Below, piece by piece: positions 1 to 9,500 of a stretch of 64,000 nucleotides of DNA. Each line of letters begins with the position of its first letter. Within the stretch, counting starts at the first letter, position 1. The stretch is taken from contig CP083650.1 of the NCBI GenBank assembly GCA_020099315.1, positions 2,356,001-2,420,000 of the forward strand, written 5' to 3'. A model generated the notes under the pieces. The model worked only from the letters and a program-made list of their open reading frames with translations, was not told where the DNA came from and did no database searches. The DNA comes from Citrobacter europaeus (lineage in GTDB: Bacteria > Pseudomonadota > Gammaproteobacteria > Enterobacterales > Enterobacteriaceae). Position numbers and translations under genes: made by a program.

Positions 1-1531
1 GGCCGGATTCAGCCTGATATCCCAATTGCTCCAGCGCATCCGCTTCCAGATTACGCGCGGCCTGGTTATTCGGATCGGCAAACACCACTTTGCTCACCAC
101 CTGAGCTACCCAACGGTAGTTACCCTGGTCATAGTCGGCTTTTGCTTTCTGCAAAATGGCGTCCGCACCGCCCATGTAGTCAACAAATTTCTTCGCAGAT
201 TCTTCCGGCGGCAGTTCATCCAGCGTTGCCGGGTTGCCGTCAAACCAGCCGAGATAGAGCACATAGGTTGCTTTTACATCATGGCTCACGGAGCCATAGT
301 AACCGCGGTTAGCCCAGGTGTGGGCCAGTGAGTCCGGTAGCTTAAAGTTTGCGGCGATCTCATCGCGGGTCAGACCTTCGTTAGCCATGCGCAACGTCTG
401 GTCGTTGATGTAACGGTACAAATCGCGCTGGCTTTTCAGCAGGCTTACAACCTTGTCATTACCCCAGGTAGGCCAGTGGTGCTGCGCCATCAGCACTTCT
501 GCTTTATCACCCCAGCGGACAATCGCTTCGTTGATGTATTTGGACCACGGCAGCGGTTCACGGATTTTGGCTCCGCGCAGAGAGTAGGTATTGTGCAGGG
601 TGTGGGTGACATCTTCAGCAGATTCAATCAGTTTCTTCTCTTCGATGTACCACAGCATCTCCGAAGGCGCTTCAGAACCCGGAGCCAGCATGAAATCATA
701 GGTCAGGCCGTCAATGACCTCTTTTTGTCCATCTTTCTCAATGATATTCGTTGGCGCAATCAGGGTAACGGTTCCCGCAGAAGTTGTGGTTCCCAGTCCC
801 GCGCCGACCTGACCTTTGACATCAGGTTTTAGCAGGTTGCCGTACATGTAGCTCGCGCGACGGCTCATGACGTTACCTGCCATGATATTCTCAGCGACCG
901 CTGCTTCCATAAATCCGGCAGGCGCATAAATTTTCACTTTGCCCGCTTTAACGTCGGCTTCATCAACAACGCCGCGTACGCCGCCGTAATGGTCAACGTG
1001 GCTGTGGGTATAAATCACCGCGACAACCGGTTTTTGACCGCGGTTTTTAAAGTAAAGATCCATCCCGACCTTAGCCGTTTCTGCAGAAACCAGCGGGTCA
1101 ACGACGGTAACGCCTTCTTTACCTTCAATAATGGTCATGTTCGACAGATCGAGGTTACGAATCTGGTAAACGCCATCCGTTACTTCAAATAGCCCGCTAA
1201 TGTTGATCAACTGGGACTGGCGCCACAGGCTCGGGTTTACCGTATCCGGCGCTTTATCGCCTTCTTTGATGAACGCGTATTGCTGCGGATTCCAGATAAC
1301 ATTTCCCTCTTCACCTTTGATCACTTCCTGCGGGAGTGGCGCGATAAAGCCTTTGTGGGCATCGGTAAAGTCGGTGTTATCGGAGAATGGTAGTTGGTTG
1401 TAAAGCGCGTTGTTGGCTTGTTGCGTGGCGGCGGTGGCGTCTTTGGGAGCTTCAGCGGCCATAACGGGAACAGAAAACGATGTGAGTAACCCAGCCAGTA
1501 TAAAACTCTGTGCGATTCTATTAAGTTGCAT
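1..1531 (-). CDS. Exported alkyl/aryl-sulfatase, metallo-beta-lactamase fold (partial, C-terminus beyond window)
   Basis: The minus-strand frame opens at ATG 1531 and runs off the left edge, giving about 510 residues; the family is usually about 650 long, so the C-terminal SCP2-like domain is missing. A signal peptide is visible (MQLNRIAQSFILAGLLTSFS, then a VMAAEA cleavage region), so the enzyme should be periplasmic. The zinc motif THSHVDHYGG places H176, H178, D180 and H181 as binuclear metal ligands, as in SdsA1/YjcS alkylsulfatases, which release sulfate from alkyl sulfates such as SDS. The family call rests on this motif and the flanking VYQIRNLDLSNMTIIEG and AEDVTHTLHN segments. The physiological substrate is inferred. 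It stands alone, back to back with nothing related. Confidence 0.88.
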   Translation of the reverse strand, partial: MQLNRIAQSFILAGLLTSFSVPVMAAEAPKDATAATQQANNALYNQLPFSDNTDFTDAHKGFIAPLPQEVIKGEEGNVIWNPQQYAFIKEGDKAPDTVNPSLWRQSQLINISGLFEVTDGVYQIRNLDLSNMTIIEGKEGVTVVDPLVSAETAKVGMDLYFKNRGQKPVVAVIYTHSHVDHYGGVRGVVDEADVKAGKVKIYAPAGFMEAAVAENIMAGNVMSRRASYMYGNLLKPDVKGQVGAGLGTTTSAGTVTLIAPTNIIEKDGQKEVIDGLTYDFMLAPGSEAPSEMLWYIEEKKLIESAEDVTHTLHNTYSLRGAKIREPLPWSKYINEAIVRWGDKAEVLMAQHHWPTWGNDKVVSLLKSQRDLYRYINDQTLRMANEGLTRDEIAANFKLPDSLAHTWANRGYYGSVSHDVKATYVLYLGWFDGNPATLDELPPEESAKKFVDYMGGADAILQKAKADYDQGNYRWVAQVVSKVVFADPNNQAARNLEADALEQLGYQAESG

Positions 1532-1745
1532 CGTAAAACCTCTCTGACACTTCATAAGTAGAGTTGGGGGATGCTGCTTTCACGGATAATGTTTTGATTA
1601 GATATTTGCGTTAGTGCAAGATTAACTATAATTCACGCGAATGATTCAGCAAGGAAGGAGGGAGAATTTATCTGATTGGTTTTTCAGCAGTTTTAAGAAA
1701 ACAGTTGCGGATGACAGCGGAGAACTGCCATCCGTTGGCAGAGTA

Positions 1746-2318
1746 TCATTCACCAGCGATAAAACGCTTCCCGCTGGAGACAAACGTTCCGGCTCCAAGG
1801 TGATGCAACGTATTGAGCTTGCCATCATCAAACTGCCAGCGTCCTTCGACAAAGGCTCTCTCATCAGCGGCAGCCGAGACGACTTCCCCAAACAGCGTGT
1901 CATATTTTTCTAGTGCCGCAGTGGCCGGCAACAGGCGACATTCCATCCAGGCCAGGCATTTCGCTTCTATCAGCGGTAAACCCAGGACCGGTCCTTGCAC
2001 TACGGGAATGCCGTAGCAGTTGAATTTATCTTCCGCTCGACCAGAAACGCTGCCTACGGCCCAGGTCCAGTTGACGGCGGCAACGCCCGGAATAACGATG
2101 CCGAATTTACCGCTACGTTCGATTAGTTCACGCGACCAGGCGGTCTTATCAACAACAATTGCTACCCGCGGTGGTTCAAACTCCACGGGCATTGACCATG
2201 CCGCTGCCATCACATTGCGCCGCTCGGTATGCTCATCCCGGCTGGTTATCAATATCGTAGGACCGTGATTGAGTAGCCGACTGGCGTGTTTTAATTCGAT
2301 CGGACGAAAATGGCTCAT
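1746..2318 (-). CDS. yddH: Flavin reductase-like FMN-binding split-barrel protein
   Basis: 190 residues from ATG 2318, chosen because AAGGAG lies six bases upstream; an upstream in-frame start at 2345 has no comparable ribosome site. The sequence fits the flavin-reductase-like domain: an N-terminal strand region with TILITSRD, then NVMAAAWSMPVEFEPPRVAIVVD, and a C-terminal region ending in a conserved hydrophobic strand. Proteins of this fold bind FMN and often reduce flavins or act on small flavin-linked substrates in the cytoplasm. It sits divergently from nhoA, the position of yddH in E. coli, which supports the name. The reaction is not established from sequence. Confidence 0.75.
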   Translation of the reverse strand: MSHFRPIELKHASRLLNHGPTILITSRDEHTERRNVMAAAWSMPVEFEPPRVAIVVDKTAWSRELIERSGKFGIVIPGVAAVNWTWAVGSVSGRAEDKFNCYGIPVVQGPVLGLPLIEAKCLAWMECRLLPATAALEKYDTLFGEVVSAAADERAFVEGRWQFDDGKLNTLHHLGAGTFVSSGKRFIAGE

Positions 2319-2475
2319 GGATGCTCCTTGGCTGAGAGATAACACACCACAATAAACATAGATATTAACGGTATTAGCGATTTTGTCGCCTCACCAGGAG
2401 GAACAACGCACAAAATCGACGGCGTAAATTTAAAAATGCGTTATAAGTACTGCATTAACCGAACAGGAACTCCGT

Positions 2476-3321
2476 ATGACGCCTTTTTTAACCACTTATT
2501 TTGCCCGTATTGGTTGGTCAGATTTGGCCTGGGTCGACATTGAAACCTTACGAGCGCTGCATTTATTGCACAACGCCGCCATACCTTTTGAAAACCTGGA
2601 TGTATTGCTGCCCCGTGAAATGCAGCTTGACGATTTGTCGCTGGAAGAGAAGCTGGTAACGGCGCGTCGCGGCGGTTATTGCTTTGAACAGAACGGAGTG
2701 TTTGAACGAGCGCTACGTGAGATCGGTTTTAACGTACGCAGTCTGCTCGGGCGTGTGGTACTGGCAAATCCGTCAAGCCTGCCGCCGCGCACGCATCGTT
2801 TGTTGCTGGTCGAGTTACAGGGAGAACAGTGGATTGCCGACGTTGGCTTCGGCGGGCAAACGCTGACGGCGCCGATTCGTCTGCAGGCTAACATTGAGCA
2901 GAAGACGCCACACGGCGAGTATCGGCTGATTCAGGAAGGTGAAGACTGGATCCTGCAATTCCGTCATCATGAACACTGGCAATCGATGTACCATTTCGAC
3001 CTGGTGGTACAGCACCAGAGCGATTATCTGATGGGCAACTTTTGGTCTGCTCACTGGCCACAATCGCATTTTCGCCATCATCTGCTGATGTGTCGTCATC
3101 TGCCTGACGGCGGGAAATTAACATTAACCAATTTTCACTTTACCCATTATCAGGATGGACACGCGGTGGAGCAGATTAATCTGCCGGACGTCGCCAGCCT
3201 GTATGCTTTGTTGCAAGAACGTTTTGGACTAGGCGTGGATGATGTGAAGCATGGGTTTACACTCGGTGAGCTGGCGACGGTTATGGCGGCGTTTGATACG
3301 CATCCGGAGGCGGGAAAATAG
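2476..3321 (+). CDS. nhoA: Arylamine N-acetyltransferase / N-hydroxyarylamine O-acetyltransferase
   Basis: 281 residues, the full NAT length. The catalytic triad is visible and in register: Cys69 in RRGGYCFEQNG, His107 in PPRTHRLLLV, Asp122 in WIADVGFGG. The enzyme transfers acetyl from acetyl-CoA to arylamines, arylhydrazines or N-hydroxyarylamines in the cytoplasm. The N-terminus PFLTTYFARIGW is typical of the enterobacterial enzyme. It is transcribed away from yddH, and a REP element lies just after its stop. No defects seen. Confidence 0.95.
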   Translation: MTPFLTTYFARIGWSDLAWVDIETLRALHLLHNAAIPFENLDVLLPREMQLDDLSLEEKLVTARRGGYCFEQNGVFERALREIGFNVRSLLGRVVLANPSSLPPRTHRLLLVELQGEQWIADVGFGGQTLTAPIRLQANIEQKTPHGEYRLIQEGEDWILQFRHHEHWQSMYHFDLVVQHQSDYLMGNFWSAHWPQSHFRHHLLMCRHLPDGGKLTLTNFHFTHYQDGHAVEQINLPDVASLYALLQERFGLGVDDVKHGFTLGELATVMAAFDTHPEAGK

Positions 3322-3334
3322 GGGCATCGTAAGT

Positions 3335-3367
3335 CATGCCGGATGCGGCGTCATCGCCTTATCCGGC
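3335..3367. repeat. REP element
   Basis: Inverted repeat ATGCCGGATGCGGCG ... CGCCTTATCCGGCTTA just after nhoA; the GCCGGAT/ATCCGGC arms are typical enterobacterial REP sequences. Confidence 0.8.
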
Positions 3368-3379
3368 TTACGGAAATGA

Positions 3380-3550
3380 TTAAAAATCTATTGCCCATTC
3401 TGCGTGAAACAAGTTCACCGCCGAACCGGTAATGGTGACTTTTTCCGGCAGGTTTTCACGGATAGTCACCGTTACATCAACAATCCCGTCACGCCCGAGC
3501 GCGCGGCCCTGATGTCCCTGAACACGTAACGTTTCCCCATCATGCGCCAT
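3380..3550 (-). pseudogene. yddE: C-terminal remnant of yddE (PhzF family)
   Basis: On the minus strand 56 codons read as the tail of PhzF-family YddE: HDGETLRVQGHQGRALGRDG, then IVDVTVTIRENLPEKVTITG, then AVNLFHAEWAIDF and stop at 3380. From memory, E. coli YddE ends with nearly the same sequence. Homology begins at HDG; upstream, only ATG-GCG separates it from a REP hairpin, so roughly the first 240 residues are gone. In E. coli the intact gene lies between nhoA and narV, exactly this slot. There is no plausible ribosome site, so this is a decayed gene and not a small ORF. Confidence 0.8.
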
Positions 3551-3581
3551 CCAGGCCCGGTAAGCGCAAGCGCTACCGGGC
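3551..3581. repeat. REP element at yddE deletion junction
   Basis: CCAGGCCCGGTAAGCGC-AAGC-GCTACCGGGCAG: arms CCCGGTA(A)GCGC / GCGC(T)TACCGGG. It abuts the truncated yddE tail and also lies just after narV, where it could act as transcript end. Confidence 0.75.
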
Positions 3582-3592
3582 AGCAGAGGAAA

Positions 3593-4273
3593 TTATCGGC
3601 GGGAACGCACTATTTGGTAGCGACGGGTAAAGTACTCAAACGGTGCACTCCAGACGTGGACCAGGCGAGTGAACGGGAACAGCAGGAAGATAGTCATCCC
3701 AAGAACCAGATGCACACGGAAAATCAACGCCACGCCATCCAGATGCGCAGATGCGCCGCCCTGGAAGGTCACCACCGACTGGGCCCAACCGACCAGTTTC
3801 AGCATTTCACTGCCGTCTGGATGTTGCGCAGAGAACGGGATGGTGGTTAAGCCGAGGATACACTGAATCAACAGAACGCAGAGGATCAGAATATCGGCGG
3901 TGGAAGATGTCGCACGAATACGCGGGTTGGTCAGACGGCGCACCAGCAAACCTGCGCCACCAACCAGCGTTAGCACGCCGCATAGCCCACCGGCAATCAT
4001 TGCCATCTGTTGCTTTACCGCAATCGGCAGGAACCAGGCATACATCCAGTGCGGCGTTAACATGCCGAACAGGTGTCCGAAAAAGATCCCCAGAATGCCG
4101 ATGTGGAACAGGTTGGACCATAATACCATACCGCGTTTGTCCAGCATCTGGCTGGAAGAGGCGCGCCAGGTGTATTGCCCGTAGTCATAGCGTAGCCAAC
4201 TGCCGAGGATAAACACCGTCCCACACAGATACGGGTAGATATCGTAAAAAAAGACGTTCAGGTACTGTATCAT
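3593..4273 (-). CDS. narV: Respiratory nitrate reductase 2 gamma subunit (cytochrome b)
   Basis: 226 residues, the usual NarI/NarV length. An integral membrane b-type cytochrome with five predicted helices beginning YLNVFFYDIYPYLCGTVFILG. It takes electrons from quinol on the periplasmic side and passes them through two haems to NarY. Histidines positioned as haem ligands are seen in the FHIGILGIFFGHLFGM segment and in the helix with RVHLVLGMTIFLLFPFTRLVHVW. Start ATG 4273 overlaps the narW stop by four bases, indicating translational coupling. Last gene of narZYWV. Confidence 0.95.
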   Translation of the reverse strand: MIQYLNVFFYDIYPYLCGTVFILGSWLRYDYGQYTWRASSSQMLDKRGMVLWSNLFHIGILGIFFGHLFGMLTPHWMYAWFLPIAVKQQMAMIAGGLCGVLTLVGGAGLLVRRLTNPRIRATSSTADILILCVLLIQCILGLTTIPFSAQHPDGSEMLKLVGWAQSVVTFQGGASAHLDGVALIFRVHLVLGMTIFLLFPFTRLVHVWSAPFEYFTRRYQIVRSRR

Positions 4274-4965
4274 TTCGGGCCTCCCGCGCTGACGTCGACA
4301 TACTGCGGCGCCACGTCCTGGCTAAAGCGTCGTTGATAGTTTTGTAACGGTGAACTGTCGCAGGCGGTGGCGTTATCTTCGATAAACTTCACCTGTTCCT
4401 CTTCCCAGACTGCATCCAGCGCCTGACGGGTATCATCGCGGGTTTCCGCGCCAACCTGCTTAGTGACACTGTCACTTGAAAGAGGGCTTCCGGCAAGCAG
4501 CAGCAGGGCGTCGAACAGTTGATACCACGGTGTATCGCGCTGTTTTAAGCGCCCACCCAGTAACGCCAGAATCGGTGCGACGTTCTGCAGTCCTTCTTTG
4601 GCCTCGGCCTCCGGCAGCACGCTCAGATACTCCAGATACAACGGCAAATGATCCGGCAGTTCGCGGCAGTCAAGCTGTAGCCCGACCTTTTCGTACTGTG
4701 CCAGCAGATCAACCATCGCCTGGCCCCGATCACGGGACTCGGCGTGGACGTGTTCAAACAACAGCAGAGAGGTGGCCCGGCCCCGGTCGAATATTTCGCA
4801 CCATTCGGCTTGTTTATCCAGCAGTGGCGCATTGAGCAACCCCTGGCTAAATTCGGTAAGCATAGGGGCATCGCTGGCCACAAGCGCCAGCGCCTCGTCT
4901 TTACACTCCCACAGCAGCTCGTCGGGATATTCCATCAGCAGGCCGATAACCTTCAGGATTTGCAT
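4270..4965 (-). CDS. narW: Nitrate reductase 2 molybdenum cofactor assembly chaperone
   Basis: 231 residues, NarJ/NarW family (TorD-like all-helical chaperone). It starts MQILKVIGLLMEYPDELLWE, the characteristic N-terminus. It binds apo-NarZ in the cytoplasm, helps insert molybdenum cofactor and delays membrane docking until the subunit is mature; it is not part of the final enzyme. Start overlaps the end of narY by one base and its stop overlaps narV, as in the paralogous narGHJI operon. Confidence 0.95.
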   Translation of the reverse strand: MQILKVIGLLMEYPDELLWECKDEALALVASDAPMLTEFSQGLLNAPLLDKQAEWCEIFDRGRATSLLLFEHVHAESRDRGQAMVDLLAQYEKVGLQLDCRELPDHLPLYLEYLSVLPEAEAKEGLQNVAPILALLGGRLKQRDTPWYQLFDALLLLAGSPLSSDSVTKQVGAETRDDTRQALDAVWEEEQVKFIEDNATACDSSPLQNYQRRFSQDVAPQYVDVSAGGPK

Positions 4966-6509
4966 TATTCCCCCTCCGCTTTATCGCGCACTTCGGTGAT
5001 GTCGATGGCATCAATACGACTGCTGTTAAACAGGTTGAATTTGGTATCTGAACCATGGCAGCCGTCACCAAAGGTAAACCCGCAACCATTTTTCTCCGGG
5101 AAGGCGTCACGCGCCATTTCACGGTGACTGGTTGGGATCACGAAGCGGTCTTCATAGTTGGCGATGGCCAGATAGCGGTACATCTCCTCAACCTGCTCAA
5201 CGTTCAGACCCACTTCCTCAATCGCGCGGGTGTCCGTCACGCCTTCGACGGTTTGCGCGCGCATATAGTGGCGCATGGCCATCATCCGTTTGAGCGCGCG
5301 TAGCACCGGACCGGTATCGCCTGCGCTTAGCATGTTGGCGAGGTACTGAACCGGAATTCGCAGTGATTCAACCGCAGGAAGAATGTTGCCATTGTGCGGC
5401 AGCCCGCCCGCATCAGCGACCGACTGAATCGGTGACAACGGCGGAACATACCAGACCATCGGCAGGGTGCGATATTCCGGGTGCAGCGGCAGCGCCAGCT
5501 TCCAGTCCATCGCCATTTTGTAAACTGGCGAACGTTGGGCCGCTTCGATGACGTTGTGCGGAATACCTTGTTTTAACGCTTCTTCAATGACCGCCGGGTC
5601 GTGCGGATTAAGGAACACATCGCACTGACGCTCATAGAGATCGGTCTCATGCTCGGTGCTGGCCGCTTCTTCAATACGGTCGGCGTCGTACAGCAATACG
5701 CCGAGATAACGAATACGTCCAACGCAGGTTTCCGAACATACCGTCGGCTGGCCAGACTCAATACGCGGGTAGCAGAAAATGCACTTCTCAGACTTACCGC
5801 TCTTCCAGTTAAAGTAGATTTTTTTGTACGGACAACCGCTGATGCACAAGCGCCAGCCGCGACATTTGTCCTGATCGATCAGCACGATGCCATCTTCTTC
5901 ACGCTTATAGATGGCACCACTCGGGCAAGTGGCGACGCAACTTGGGTTCAGGCAATGTTCGCACAGGCGCGGTAAATACATCATGAAGGTGTTTTCGAAT
6001 TGCCCGTACATCTCCTTTTGCATTTTCTCAAAGTTACGGTCGCGGGCGCGTTTTGAGAACTCGCCGCCCAGCAGCTCTTCCCAGTTGGGACCCCAGATTA
6101 TCTTGTCCATCCGTTTACCATCAATCAGCGAGCGCGGACGTGCGGTGGGCTGATTCTTGCTTTCCGGCGCGCTATGCAGATGCTGATAATCGTAGGTAAA
6201 CGGTTCATAGTAGTCGTCAATTTGCGGGATCACCGGGTTGGCGAAAATTTTGGTGATTACGCCCATCTTGCCGCCCAGACGCGGTCTTATTTTGCCGTTA
6301 ACATCGCGAACCCAGCCGCCTTGCCACTCTTCCTGATCTTCCCAGTTCTTCGGATAACCTATACCCGGTTTGGTCTCGACGTTGTTAAACCACGCGTATT
6401 CCATCCCTTCACGTCCGGTCCAGACGTTTTTGCAGGTAACGGAGCAGGTGTGGCAGCCGATGCACTTATCCAGATTAAGAACCATGCCTACCTGTGAGCG
6501 TATTTTCAT
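4965..6509 (-). CDS. narY: Respiratory nitrate reductase 2 beta subunit (iron-sulfur)
   Basis: 514 residues. Carries the electron-transfer clusters between NarV and NarZ at the cytoplasmic face. Four cysteine groups are seen: CIGCHTCSVTCKNVW near residue 16, CEHCLNPSCVATCPSGAIYK, CRGWRLCISGCPYKK and CIFCYPRIESGQPTVCSETC. In the third, a tryptophan replaces one cysteine, the known reason that this site holds a [3Fe-4S] cluster. Overlaps narZ by four bases. Nothing is missing or broken. Confidence 0.96.
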   Translation of the reverse strand: MKIRSQVGMVLNLDKCIGCHTCSVTCKNVWTGREGMEYAWFNNVETKPGIGYPKNWEDQEEWQGGWVRDVNGKIRPRLGGKMGVITKIFANPVIPQIDDYYEPFTYDYQHLHSAPESKNQPTARPRSLIDGKRMDKIIWGPNWEELLGGEFSKRARDRNFEKMQKEMYGQFENTFMMYLPRLCEHCLNPSCVATCPSGAIYKREEDGIVLIDQDKCRGWRLCISGCPYKKIYFNWKSGKSEKCIFCYPRIESGQPTVCSETCVGRIRYLGVLLYDADRIEEAASTEHETDLYERQCDVFLNPHDPAVIEEALKQGIPHNVIEAAQRSPVYKMAMDWKLALPLHPEYRTLPMVWYVPPLSPIQSVADAGGLPHNGNILPAVESLRIPVQYLANMLSAGDTGPVLRALKRMMAMRHYMRAQTVEGVTDTRAIEEVGLNVEQVEEMYRYLAIANYEDRFVIPTSHREMARDAFPEKNGCGFTFGDGCHGSDTKFNLFNSSRIDAIDITEVRDKAEGE

Positions 6510-9500
6510 TTTTTCGCCTCCTGTACCTGATCGCGACCTTCATCATCCAGCCAGTTAATATTTTTCATTTTTCTAATCATGATGAACTCATCGCGGTTAG
6601 AGCCGACCGTGCCGTAATAGTTGAAGCTGTATGCCAGTTGCGCATAGCCGCCAATCATATGCGTGGGTTTCGGGCAGACGCGGGTGACCGAGTTATGGAT
6701 CCCGCCACGCATTCCGGTGACTTCCGAGCCGGGGATATTCATGATTCGCTCCTGAGCGTGATACATCATGGTCATTCCCGGCGGCACGCGTTGACTCACC
6801 ACTGCACGCGCGGTAAGCGCGCCGTTGGCGTTGAAGGCTTCAATCCAGTCGTTATCCTCAATGCCCAACTCTTTGGCATCGGTCTCGCTGATCCAGACAA
6901 TGGGTCCGCCACGTGACAGCGTCAGCATCAGCAGGTTTTCGCTGTAGGTAGAGTGGATCCCCCATTTCTGGTGTGGGGTCAGGAAGTTGAGCGCTTTTTC
7001 CGGGAAGCCGTTAGGCGGAACTTCGCGCATTTCGCTGACGCTGCGGGTATCAATAGGCGGGCGATACGCCACCAGACTTTCACCAAACGCACGCATCCAT
7101 GCGTGATCCTGATACAACTGCTGGCGACCGGACAGGGTACGCCAGGGGATCAGCTCATGGACGTTGGTATAGCCAGCGTTATAAGAGACATGTTCACTTT
7201 CCAGCCCAGACCAGGTAGGGCTGGAGATGATTTTGCGCGGCTGGGCCTGAATATCGCGAAAACGGATCTTCTCGTCTTCTTTGTTCAACGCCAGATGCGT
7301 ATGGTCGCGTCCGGTCATCGCCCCCAGCGCTTCCCAGGCTTTCACCGCCACCTGACCGTTCGTTTCCGGCGCCAGGGCAAGGATCACCTCAGAGGCATCC
7401 AGCGCGGTGTCAATTAGCGGTCTTCCTTTCGCCGGACCTTCGCGCTTGGTGTAGTTAAGCTTGCCGAGGAAATCGACTTCCGCCTGGGTATTCCACGCTA
7501 TGCCTTTCCCACCGTTGCCGAGCTTGTCCATGAGTGGACCAAGTGAAGTAAAGCGTTCGTAGGTGGCAGGGTAGTCGCGTTCCACAACGGCGATATTGGG
7601 CGCCGTTTTCCCAGGAAGAAGATCGCATTCGCCTTTGCGCCAGTCCAGAATGTCAAACGGCTGCGCCAGCTCTGCCGGGGAGTCGTGTTGCAGCGGTTGC
7701 AATACCACATCCGTTTCTTGTCCAAGATGTCCGACGCAAACTTCAGAGAATACTTTGGCGATGCCTTTATAAATTTCCCAGTCGCTCTTCGATTCCCAGG
7801 CGGGATCGACCGCCGCCGACAGCGGATGAATAAACGGATGCATATCCGAGGTGTTCATATCGTCTTTTTCATACCAGGTAGCGGTTGGCAAAACGATATC
7901 GGAGAACAGGCAGGTGCTCGACATACGGAAATCGAGCGTGACCAGCAGATCAAGTTTGCCCTCTATCGCCGCCGACTGCCATTCAACCTCTTCAGGTTTG
8001 ATACCCTCGCTTGAGCCAAGCGCTTCCCCCTGGATCCCGCTTTCGGTACCCAGTAAATACTTGAGCATGTATTCATGCCCTTTACCGGAGGAGCCGAGCA
8101 GGTTAGAGCGCCAGACGAAGAGGTTGCGCGGATGGTTGCTACCGCTATCCGGCTGCTCGCAGGCAAAACGAATATCCCCCGATTTCAGCGCCTGGGCGGT
8201 GTATTGCGCAGGAGACAGCCCCGCCTGTTCGGCTTTTGCTTTAACGGTCAGTGGGTTGAGGTTAAGCTGCGGCGCGGACGGCAGCCAGCCCATCCTTTCT
8301 GCACGCACGTTAAAGTCAATCAAATGTCCGGTAAACTTCGACGCATCGGCCAGCGGAGAGAGGAGTTCTTGCGCGGTGAGTTTTTCATAACGCCACTGGC
8401 TGGAGTGGTTGTAGAAAAACGAAGTGCTGTTCATCTGACGGGGTGGTCGGTTCCAGTCGAGCGCAAAGGCCAGCGGTAACCAACCTGTTTGCGGTCGCAG
8501 TTTCTCTTGGCCCACATAGTGCGCCCAGCCACCGCCGCTTTGCCCCACGCATCCACAGAACACGAGGATGTTAATCATGCCACGGTAGTTCATATCCATG
8601 TGATACCAGTGGTTGACGCCAGCCCCGAGAATGATCATCGAACGGCCATGCGTTTTATGCGCCGTATCGGCAAACTCGCGGGCGATTTGTTCGATATGAC
8701 GGCGTGGCACGCCGGTAATTTGCTCGCCCCAGGCAGGGGTATAGGCTTTCACTTCGCTGTAATCTTGCGCGCTATGAACGTCATCCAGACCACGGTCGAG
8801 GCCGTAATTCGCCAATACCAGATCATAGACGCTCACCACCGGGCAACGGCTGCCATCGGCGAGGGTAAGATGTTTTACCGGCAGTTGACGGATCAGCACC
8901 GGTTCTTGTTTTACGCTGCGAAAATGCGGGTTTTCATTTCCGCCAAAATAGGGGAATGCCACGCCGGTCACTTCATCATGCTGACCGAGCAGCGAGAGAG
9001 TAAGCTCAGTTTCCGCGCCAGCCGCCAGGGGTTCCAGGTTCCATTTGCCTTGCTCACCCCAGCGAAAACCGATAGATCCGTTCGGGACAACCAGTTCGCC
9101 AGCACTGTTAAAGGCTACCGTTTTCCACTCCGGATTGTTGCTTTCACCCAGACCATCGACAAGGTCTGAGGCGCGCATCATGCGTCCAGGCACATAGCTG
9201 CCATCTTCCCGGGCATCCAGTAAAACCAGCATCGGCATATCGGTATAGCGACGACAGTAATTGAGGAAATAATCGCTGGGATTGTCGAGGTGGAACTCTT
9301 TCAGGATGACGTGGCCCATTGCCATCGCCAGCGCACTGTCGGTGCCTTGCTTAGGTGCCAGCCACTGGTCGCACAGTTTAGCGACTTCCGAGTAATCCGG
9401 TGTAATGGCAATCGTCTTGGTGCCCTTGTAGCGTACTTCGGTGAAAAAGTGCGCATCTGGGGTACGGGTCTGCGGCACGTTAGAGCCCCAGGCGATGATA

